NCBI RefSeq assembly: GCF_004794465.1
Contig: NZ_SSDJ01000124.1
Span: forward strand, 1-54,352
From: Microbacterium sp. K24
GTDB taxonomy: Bacteria; Actinomycetota; Actinomycetes; Actinomycetales; Microbacteriaceae
Direction: 5' to 3'
DNA length: 54,352 bases
The notes below the pieces were generated by a model. The model was given only the letters and a program-made list of their open reading frames with translations. It made no database searches and was not told the origin of the DNA. The first letter of the stretch is position 1. Each line of letters begins with the position of its first letter. Positions 48,319 to 54,352 of this stretch are shown here, in pieces. The position numbers were made by a program, and so were the translations under genes.

Positions 48319-49548
48319 CTACGACGCGACGAGCTCCGGGACGACGGCCCGACGCGCCTCGAGGCGATACGACAGCAGGGCGATGAGCAGGCCCGCCACT
48401 GCGAGCGCGGCGCCGGTCCAGGCGGGAGCCGTGAATCCCCAGCCGAGGGCGATGACGACGCCCCCGAGGAACGCTCCGAGGCTGTTCCCGATGTTCAGTG
48501 CCGAGTGGTTGAGCGCCGCCGCGATCGACTGGTTGTCGCCGGCGACGTCCATCAGCCGGGTCTGGATGGTCGGGCTGAGGACCGACGAGACGAAGCCGAC
48601 GACGAGCACCATGAGACAGAGACTCACGATCCAGAACGACAGCACGGCCTGGACGGCGAACGTGGCGGCCATGACGGCGAGGCCGATCAGCAACGTCCGG
48701 CGCAGATCGATGTCTGCCAGGTGTCCTCCGACGAGGTTGCCCACCGTCATCCCGATGCCCATCAGCACCAGCACGATCGGCACGACCCATTCCGGCGAAC
48801 CCGCGACCTCCGTGACGACCGGGGCGATGTAGCTGTAGACGGCGAAGAAGCCGCCGAAGCCGATGGCCCCCACGCCGAGGGTGAACCACACCTGCGGGAT
48901 GCGGAAGACGCCGAGCTCCTGGCGCATGGTGCGTCCGGGAGACCCGGGATGCGCGGGCACGAACAGGGCGATGCAGAGAGTCGCCAGGGCGAAGACGAGC
49001 GCCACGACGGCGAACGCCGTGCGCCAGCCCCACTGCTGGCCGAGGAAGGTGCCCAGCGGCACGCCGACGACGTTGGCGACCGTGAGGCCGGTCAGGATGA
49101 AAGCGACGCCCTTCGCCCGGTTGCCGGGCCCCATCACGTCGGCGGCGACGAGCGCGCCGATGCCGAAGTAGGCGCCGTGCGGGAGACCGGCGAGCAAGCG
49201 CGAGGCCCCCACGAGCTCGAAGGTCGGCAGCACCACGGTGAGGGCATTGAACACCGTCAGGGCCAGAGCCAGCACGATCATCACGCGATGCCGCGGATAC
49301 CGGGCGACGAAGCCCGCGATCGTCGGCGCACCGATGACCACGCCGAGCGCGTACAGCGAGATCAGCCATCCGGCCTGGCTCAGGGCATCTTCCGGGCTCG
49401 AGGCCCAGAGGGTGGGCAGCAGGTCGCCGGCGATGTCGGGCAGCAGGCCCATGACCACGAACTCGGTCATGCCGATGCCGAAGCTGCCGATGGCGAGAGA
49501 GAGGAGCGCCCTCTTCGCCGCACCCCTCGATTCTGTCGAGGGATTCAC
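48319..49548 (-). CDS. MFS transporter, DHA1 family (AraJ/sugar efflux-like)
   Basis: 409 residues with twelve hydrophobic segments. N-terminal LSLAIGSFGIGMTEFVVMGLLPDIA is the AraJ/NepI-type TM1 signature. Motif A-like basic loop FVARYPRHRVMI follows TM2. Likely exports arabinose-like sugars, nucleosides or drugs. The GTG start is 6 nt after TAAGCT (49560-49555), and that hexamer contains the TAA stop of the araC-type gene upstream. Confidence 0.92.
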   Translation of the reverse strand: MNPSTESRGAAKRALLSLAIGSFGIGMTEFVVMGLLPDIAGDLLPTLWASSPEDALSQAGWLISLYALGVVIGAPTIAGFVARYPRHRVMIVLALALTVFNALTVVLPTFELVGASRLLAGLPHGAYFGIGALVAADVMGPGNRAKGVAFILTGLTVANVVGVPLGTFLGQQWGWRTAFAVVALVFALATLCIALFVPAHPGSPGRTMRQELGVFRIPQVWFTLGVGAIGFGGFFAVYSYIAPVVTEVAGSPEWVVPIVLVLMGIGMTVGNLVGGHLADIDLRRTLLIGLAVMAATFAVQAVLSFWIVSLCLMVLVVGFVSSVLSPTIQTRLMDVAGDNQSIAAALNHSALNIGNSLGAFLGGVVIALGWGFTAPAWTGAALAVAGLLIALLSYRLEARRAVVPELVAS

Positions 49549-49557
49549 CGGTTCAGC

Positions 49558-50367
49558 TTAGCGGTCTGTCGGCATGCGCCCCGACGCCCGGTGGGACGCG
49601 GCGAATGCGGCCGGGGTCGAGCCGAGGACGCGACGGAAGTGGCGCGTGAGGTGCGCCTGGTCGTGGAACCCCGCCTCGACGGCGGCGGACGCCGGTCGGA
49701 TGCCGTCGACGAGCAGTCGTCGCGCGATGTCGACGCGCCGACTCACGACGTACTGATGCGGGGCGAGCCCGAATTCGCGGGAGAAGGCCCGGATCAGGTG
49801 ACTGGGATGCGCGCCGACCCCGGCGGCGATCTCGGCGAGGGTGAACGACTCCGTGAGGCGTTCGTCGAGCACGATACGCACGCGGCGGGCCAGCGGGGCG
49901 TCGCGTGCCACCGCATCGGGCGTGCCGAGATGAGCGAGGAGGGAATCCCGCAGGATCAGCATCCCCTGTTCGGCCGCCAGGATGTCGCCCGGATGCTGCA
50001 GCGCCGCGTGGATCCGCTTGACGGTCATCAGCGGCGCTGCGGAGGCCAGCGTCGGCGAGGCCTCTGCCGGCGCGATCGCCGTCGGAGGGAGCCAACCGCT
50101 GTCGGTGTAGATCACGCGCTTCCGATACGCCTGCCCGCCCTGCACCGACCGGCCGTCGTGCGGGATCCCCGGGGGCAGGAGCGTGACGGCGCCGGGCGCG
50201 GCGATGTGCCCGGTGCGGTGCAGATCGTACGACACAGCACCCGCGTCGACGATCATCACGGTCCAGCCATCGTGAGCGTGCATGGGATAGGCGTGATCTA
50301 ACGTCGCGTGATAGACCTCGCGGACGGCGGGCACCGACGGATGCCAGGCGTGCACGTGATCGACCAT
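49558..50367 (-). CDS. AraC family transcriptional regulator
   Basis: 269 residues. The N-terminal cupin domain (about 15-120) has HAHDGWTVMIVDAGAVSY, a possible metal- or ligand-binding region. The C-terminal double helix-turn-helix has ESFTLAEIAAGVGAHPSHLIRAF and AAVEAGFHDQAHLTRHFRRVLG with the AraC signature. TACGTT ends 6 nt before the ATG. It is divergent from the DUF2000 gene with a 48-bp shared region, so it probably regulates that gene. Confidence 0.93.
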   Translation of the reverse strand: MVDHVHAWHPSVPAVREVYHATLDHAYPMHAHDGWTVMIVDAGAVSYDLHRTGHIAAPGAVTLLPPGIPHDGRSVQGGQAYRKRVIYTDSGWLPPTAIAPAEASPTLASAAPLMTVKRIHAALQHPGDILAAEQGMLILRDSLLAHLGTPDAVARDAPLARRVRIVLDERLTESFTLAEIAAGVGAHPSHLIRAFSREFGLAPHQYVVSRRVDIARRLLVDGIRPASAAVEAGFHDQAHLTRHFRRVLGSTPAAFAASHRASGRMPTDR

Positions 50368-50415
50368 GCAAGAAACGTACAAGACCCTGAGCCGCGTCGG
50401 CGCGATCGTGGAGAC

Positions 50416-50871
50416 ATGAGCATGACACACACCGCCCCCGGGGATCCGACCGCACCTGTCCGTTTCGACACCAAGGTCGTCGTGGTCCTGAATCAGGATC
50501 TCGCCGCGTGGCAGGAGCTGAACGTCACGGCGTTCCTGATGTCGGGAATCGCGGTGAGCGCTCCCGGTACGACAGGATCCCCCTACATCGACGCCGACGG
50601 CACGACCTATCTGCCGATGCTGCGCCAGCCGGTGCTGGTGATGACCACCGATGTGGCATCGCTGCGATCCGCGCGCGCGAAAGCGGCCGCGCGCGATGAC
50701 ATCGCCCTGGCGATCTACACGCGCGAGCTGTTCGCGACCGGTCACGACGAAGCCAACCGGGCTGCCGTCGCCGCCGTGGGCGCCGACCATCTCGACCTGG
50801 CCGGCGTCGCCCTCCGCGGCCCTCGCAACGCGGTGGACCGCATCGTGAAGGGTGCGCGCATGCACGACTGA
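50416..50871 (+). CDS. DUF2000 family protein
   Basis: 151 residues, small alpha/beta fold resembling peptidyl-tRNA hydrolase 2. It includes FDTKVVVVLNQDLAAWQELNV and the C-terminal DLAGVALRGPRNAVDRIVKG. DUF2000 genes often sit beside AraC regulators. Function is unknown. Two ATGs (50416 and 50422) are possible; GGAG sits 3 nt before the first and 9 nt before the second. Confidence 0.85.
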   Translation: MSMTHTAPGDPTAPVRFDTKVVVVLNQDLAAWQELNVTAFLMSGIAVSAPGTTGSPYIDADGTTYLPMLRQPVLVMTTDVASLRSARAKAAARDDIALAIYTRELFATGHDEANRAAVAAVGADHLDLAGVALRGPRNAVDRIVKGARMHD

Positions 50872-50894
50872 GGACGCCGGTGCTGAGGGTGTGC

Positions 50895-51227
50895 CTAGCG
50901 GTCGTCGGACTCCTCGATCGCCGCCTCGAGCCGCTCGATCTTCGCGTCGAGCTCGCCCGAGTAGCCGGGACGGATGTCGGCCTTGAGCACCAGCGAGACG
51001 CGCGAGCCGAACGGTATGACGGCTTCGGTCGCCCGCTTGACGACATCCATCACCGTGTCCCAGTCGGGACCCTCGATCTCGGTGAACATGCTCGTGGTGC
51101 GGTGCGGCAGCCCGGACTCCCGCACGACGCGCACGGCGGCGGCCACCGCATCGTGCACGGAGTCGTCGGAGCGCGCGGCTCCCTCGGCGGGGGTGCCGCT
51201 CGGGGCGACGGAGAAGGCGATCAGCAT
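50895..51227 (-). CDS. MTH1187/YkoF-type thiamine-binding protein
   Basis: 110 residues with a ferredoxin-like fold. MLIAFSVAPSGTP at the N-terminus and TTSMFTEIEGPDWDTVMDVVKRA match the UPF0045/thiamine-binding family. Members bind thiamine-like compounds and form tetramers. AGGGAG lies 5 nt before ATG 51227, which I prefer over GTG 51233 that overlaps the upstream stop. Translationally linked to the GT87 gene. Confidence 0.87.
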   Translation of the reverse strand: MLIAFSVAPSGTPAEGAARSDDSVHDAVAAAVRVVRESGLPHRTTSMFTEIEGPDWDTVMDVVKRATEAVIPFGSRVSLVLKADIRPGYSGELDAKIERLEAAIEESDDR

Positions 51228-51229
51228 GT

Positions 51230-52468
51230 TCACTCCCTGGTTTTCGAAGGACGGTAGGCGGGGACCCGCACGAGAGCACGGATGCCGACGGCGAGGAGGA
51301 CGAGGAGCAGCACATTGCGCAGTGTGAGGACGAGCACGGGCAGCAGCTCCGCACGCAGCAGCGCGTCATAGCTCAGCGGGTAGACGAGGCACGTCAGCGC
51401 GCACAGGGCGAGCACGAGCACCGCGGGCACCCGCGCTCGCAGGCCGTCGACGGCGATCCAGAGGATCACCGGGGCGATCAGCCAGGTCTGGAACTGCGGC
51501 GAGCCGACCTTGTTGGTGACGATGAGCACGACGACCAGAGACAGGGCCAGCGGCGGGAAGAGCCGGGGGAAGGATGCTCCGCGCACCGCCTTCATGGCCC
51601 CGATCGCCGTGACCGCGAGGGCGGCCAGCACCATCAGCGGCGTCAGGACTGCCGTGACGGCATCCGTCCCGACGCCGGTGATCTGGAACGTGAGGATCTC
51701 GAAGCTGTACTCGATCCGCGCGGCGCCGGCGACCGCCAGCCAGAGGAAGGGCGTCGCCGCCACGGCCTCGATCTGCAGGCCGCGACCGGTCTGCTCGGTG
51801 AGGAAGCCGAAGATCTCCGTGTCCGCGCCCAGCACGAGCAGCACCACGATGACGCCGGCGGTGACGGCTGCGGCGGCGAGCAGCATCCGGATCCGGGCTC
51901 TGCCTGCCACGACGGCGGCCAGCACCAGAGCGCCGGGCCAGATCTTGATCCAGGCGCCGACCGTCAGCAGCGCGGTCGCGACGACGGGCCGCGACGCGAG
52001 CCAGAGCCCGCCGATCACGGCGAGCGGCACGGTGACCGCGTCGATGCGGTAGATCGCGATGGGGCCGAGCAGCAGCAGGGCCGCGCACCAGAACCAGGCG
52101 GATATGCGTCGCGGCCGCGAGGGCGTGCGTCCGACCAGCACGGCGAAGGCGACCGCATCCAGCGCCGTGATGAGGACGGCCCAGGCGACCAGGTACGCGC
52201 CGGAGACTCCCAGCAACGGCACGAGCGGCACAGCCACGGCCTTGGCGATCAGCATCGGCACGAGGGCGAGCTGCGGGTACACCCACGATTCGGTGACCCC
52301 GACGATCGGCCCGCCGCCGAGGGCCGCCGACGCCCAGGGCTCGTAGACGAGCACGACGTCGCCCATGGGCTGACTCGGGTACACCCAGCCCACCGCGGCC
52401 GTGACGAGATGCGCGAGGAGGAACACGCTCCAGAGCACGACCACGCGGGTCGCCCGGCTGCGACTCAC
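51230..52468 (-). CDS. GT87/DUF2029 family membrane glycosyltransferase
   Basis: 412 residues with ten or more membrane helices. After TM1 the loop GDVVLVYEPWASAALGGG contains acidic residues where GT-C enzymes bind polyprenyl-phosphate sugars. WIKIWPGALVLAA is typical of the GT87 family (mannosyltransferases for lipomannan-like glycans). The GTG start overlaps the nnrD stop as GTGA. Extracytoplasmic sugar transfer is inferred from the family. Confidence 0.82.
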   Translation of the reverse strand: MSRSRATRVVVLWSVFLLAHLVTAAVGWVYPSQPMGDVVLVYEPWASAALGGGPIVGVTESWVYPQLALVPMLIAKAVAVPLVPLLGVSGAYLVAWAVLITALDAVAFAVLVGRTPSRPRRISAWFWCAALLLLGPIAIYRIDAVTVPLAVIGGLWLASRPVVATALLTVGAWIKIWPGALVLAAVVAGRARIRMLLAAAAVTAGVIVVLLVLGADTEIFGFLTEQTGRGLQIEAVAATPFLWLAVAGAARIEYSFEILTFQITGVGTDAVTAVLTPLMVLAALAVTAIGAMKAVRGASFPRLFPPLALSLVVVLIVTNKVGSPQFQTWLIAPVILWIAVDGLRARVPAVLVLALCALTCLVYPLSYDALLRAELLPVLVLTLRNVLLLVLLAVGIRALVRVPAYRPSKTRE

Positions 52469-53298
52469 GCCAGGACGTCCGCGATCGCGGACGGAAGGGC
52501 GTCGGCGACGTCCATCGCGACGATCGGATGCCCGGGGGCGCCGTCGACCACGCCGGCCGCGATCCGGGCCGCATGCCCGTGCAGCCATGCGCCGGCGGCC
52601 GCGGCCTCGGCCAACGACTCCCCGGGATTCGCCGCGGCCACCGCGCCGAGCACGCCGGCGAGCACATCGCCGGTCCCTGCCGTCGACAGCCAGCCCGTTC
52701 CCGCTTCGACGACGAGGACCGTCCCCGAGGGGTCGGCGATCAGCGTGCGTGCACCCTTCAGCAGCACCGTGCCGGAGATCTTCGCCGCCATCTGCGCCGC
52801 GGCCTCCGAGCGGTCGTCATCCGACGACGGGACCCGCAGACGCTCGCGCAGCTTCGCGAACTCTCGGGCGTGCGGCGTCACGACGAACGGAGCGCGCGTG
52901 CCCGGCGCGAGATCGAGCGCGCCGGCGTCGATGATCACCGTCGCCGACCCGGAGAGGATGTCACGCAGCGCCAGGGTCTCGGCGTCGCTGCGCTCCCCCG
53001 GATCCGTTCCGGAGCCGATCACCCACGCATCCGCCCGCGTGCCCCCGGTGTCCGGACCGGTGACCGTCTCCGGACGGCGCGCGAGCACGGCATCCGCGAC
53101 CGATGGCGCTCCGACGAAACGAACGAAGCCCGCACCCGCGCGCCATGCCGCTTCGACGCCGAGCACGGCGGCGCCGGGGTACGCGGGCGACCCGGTGCGC
53201 AGGGCGACGACGCCGCGGGAGTACTTGTCGTCATCCGGTGCGGGAGCGCGGAAGAACCGCGCGGTGTCGCTCCGTGACCATTCGCGCACCTCGACCAT
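52465..53298 (-). CDS. nnrD: ADP-dependent NAD(P)H-hydrate dehydratase
   Basis: 277 residues with a ribokinase-like fold. DKYSRGVVALRTGSPAYPGAA at the N-terminus, VVTPHAREFAKL, and STAGTGDVLAGVLGA are the three signature blocks. The enzyme repairs hydrated NAD(P)H with ADP. The epimerase domain (NnrE), fused in many bacteria, is absent. TAACGT ends 6 nt before the ATG. Divergent from the Old Yellow Enzyme homologue with a 56-bp gap. Confidence 0.94.
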   Translation of the reverse strand: MVEVREWSRSDTARFFRAPAPDDDKYSRGVVALRTGSPAYPGAAVLGVEAAWRAGAGFVRFVGAPSVADAVLARRPETVTGPDTGGTRADAWVIGSGTDPGERSDAETLALRDILSGSATVIIDAGALDLAPGTRAPFVVTPHAREFAKLRERLRVPSSDDDRSEAAAQMAAKISGTVLLKGARTLIADPSGTVLVVEAGTGWLSTAGTGDVLAGVLGAVAAANPGESLAEAAAAGAWLHGHAARIAAGVVDGAPGHPIVAMDVADALPSAIADVLA

Positions 53299-53354
53299 GA
53301 CTCCACGTTAGCGGGACGACCCTCGGGGCACTCGCGCGGGCGTAACGTCGAACG

Positions 53355-54352
53355 GTGAGCTTTCTCTTCTCTCCTCTGACCATCCGAGCCGTCACGGTCC
53401 GCAACCGCCTCTGGGTGTCGCCGATGTGCATGTACAGCGCCGTCGACGGTGTGGTGCAGGAATGGCACCACACGCATCTGGCCCAGTTCGCCTCCGGCGG
53501 CGCGGGACTCATCGTCGCCGAGGCCACCGCGGTGCTGCCCGAGGGGCGGATCTCGCCGCGCGACGCCGGCCTGTGGAACGACGAGCAGCGCGACGCCTGG
53601 GCGCCGATCGTCCGGGCGATCCACGACCGCGGGGCGGTCGCGGGCATCCAGCTCGCGCACGCCGGACGCAAGGCGTCGACCTGGTGGCCGTGGGCTCCGG
53701 CACGCGGCTCCGTGCCCGCGACGGACGGCGGATGGACGACGACCGCACCGTCGGCCGTGGCCTACGACGGCTTCGCCGCGCCGATCGCACTGGATGCCGG
53801 GGGCATCGACGACGTCGTGCACGCGTTCGCGGCGGCCGCGCGTCGCGCCGTGGATGCCGGGTTCGACGTGCTCGAACTGCACGGCGCCCACGGCTACCTG
53901 CTGCACCAGTTCCTCTCGCCCCTGTCCAACCTGCGCGACGACGAGTACGGCGGACCGCTCGAGAACCGGGCACGCCTCCTCCTGCGGGTGATCGACGCGG
54001 TCCGCGCCGAGGTCGGCGAGGACGTGCCGCTGTTCGTGCGCATCTCCGCGACCGACCACGCCGAAGGCGGCTTCACCTCCGACGAGGCGGCGACCGTCGG
54101 AGACTGGGCCGCAGAGCACGGCGCCGACTTCATCGACGTCTCCAGCGGCGGACTCGTCGCCCATCAGCAGCTCGACGTCTTCCCCGGCTACCAGGTCCCG
54201 CTGGCCGAGACCGTCCGTCAGGGCGGGCGCATCCCCGTCTCGGCCGTCGGCCTCATCACGGCCGCGGCGCAGGCGGAGCAGGTGCTCGCGGACGGCGCGG
54301 CCGACGCGATCTTCGCCGGTGCCGCGAACGTCGGTGAGGAGTCTCTCGCCGC
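53355..54352 (+). CDS. NADPH dehydrogenase, YqjM-type Old Yellow Enzyme (partial, runs off window)
   Basis: 332 complete codons are inside the window. It opens MSFLFSPLTIRAVTVRNRLWV with C25 in SPMCMYSA, the YqjM-type flavin-tuning Cys. LAHAGRK and the substrate-binding HGAHGYLLHQFLSPLSN block are intact. It reduces activated C=C bonds with FMN. The last visible residues ADAIFAGAANVGEESLA differ from the usual FxGR(E)xxRDP FMN-phosphate motif. TAACGT (53343-53348) ends 6 nt before the GTG start, predicting a leaderless mRNA. Confidence 0.92.
   Translation, partial: MSFLFSPLTIRAVTVRNRLWVSPMCMYSAVDGVVQEWHHTHLAQFASGGAGLIVAEATAVLPEGRISPRDAGLWNDEQRDAWAPIVRAIHDRGAVAGIQLAHAGRKASTWWPWAPARGSVPATDGGWTTTAPSAVAYDGFAAPIALDAGGIDDVVHAFAAAARRAVDAGFDVLELHGAHGYLLHQFLSPLSNLRDDEYGGPLENRARLLLRVIDAVRAEVGEDVPLFVRISATDHAEGGFTSDEAATVGDWAAEHGADFIDVSSGGLVAHQQLDVFPGYQVPLAETVRQGGRIPVSAVGLITAAAQAEQVLADGAADAIFAGAANVGEESLA

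Noticed and set aside
47860..50301. Plus-strand open frame opposite NUDIX, MFS and AraC genes (about 813 codons)
   Set aside because: Crosses three well-supported genes and has antisense-like composition.
53426..54337. Alternative plus-strand frame through the Old Yellow Enzyme gene
   Set aside because: Almost pure Arg/Ala/Gly sequence; the frame starting at 53355 contains all flavoenzyme motifs and simply lacks a stop within the window.

Overview
The window is chromosomal DNA from a high-GC actinobacterium, most likely a Microbacterium or a close relative in Microbacteriaceae. This placement is an inference. It rests on GC-rich third codon positions, the hom-thrB-rho order, an argS and lysA pair nearby, a mycobacterial-type DinB2 polymerase, an OhrR/Ohr pair, a TreS-maltokinase pair, and dense packing with almost no intergenic space. 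I saw no transposase, prophage, CRISPR array, rRNA or replication origin. No gene-free stretch exceeds about 300 bases.

Region 1 (1-9.4 kb): the start of rho, then thrB, hom and lysA on the minus strand, and argS further on. A YihY-type membrane protein, an alpha/beta hydrolase with its TetR regulator, and a LmeA-type lipid-binding protein lie between lysA and argS. Region 2 (9.4-18.7 kb): a secreted SGNH hydrolase, tRNA-Arg(CCG) with a strong terminator, a VIT-family transporter, a 14-TM drug exporter with an operator over its promoter, a cyclodeaminase-like enzyme, small proteins, a CtpE-like P-type ATPase, and the ohrR-ohr-oxidoreductase operon. Region 3 (18.7-35.5 kb): treS-mak, an Rid-family protein, membrane proteins, a Tat-exported phospholipase C-like enzyme, a DinB2-type polymerase, DUF1304, a degenerate CPBP protein, trmB, DUF3097, a TPM-domain protein next to PspA, a ureohydrolase-like protein followed by a small HEXXH protein, an iron-box siderophore-interacting protein, and a tyrosine phosphatase coupled to an AhpD-like protein. 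Region 4 (35.6-41.6 kb): an alpha/beta hydrolase followed by a complete five-gene peptide or nickel type ABC importer. Region 5 (41.6-54.4 kb): GNAT, ung, SDR, metY, a membrane-anchored EEP enzyme, metX, a repeat island, NUDIX, MFS, AraC divergent from DUF2000, a thiamine-binding-type protein, GT87, nnrD, and an Old Yellow Enzyme homologue that runs off the window.

Functional themes are aspartate-family amino acids (hom, thrB, lysA, metX, metY), envelope and oxidative stress (OhrR/Ohr, TPM-PspA, AhpD-like), trehalose to maltose-1-phosphate conversion (treS, mak), DNA repair (ung, dinB2) and oligopeptide import. Promoters have an unusual and consistent form. At least 18 genes have a TANNNT hexamer ending 6 or 7 nt before the start codon, which predicts leaderless mRNAs. 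Several of these promoters lie inside the 3' end of the preceding gene.
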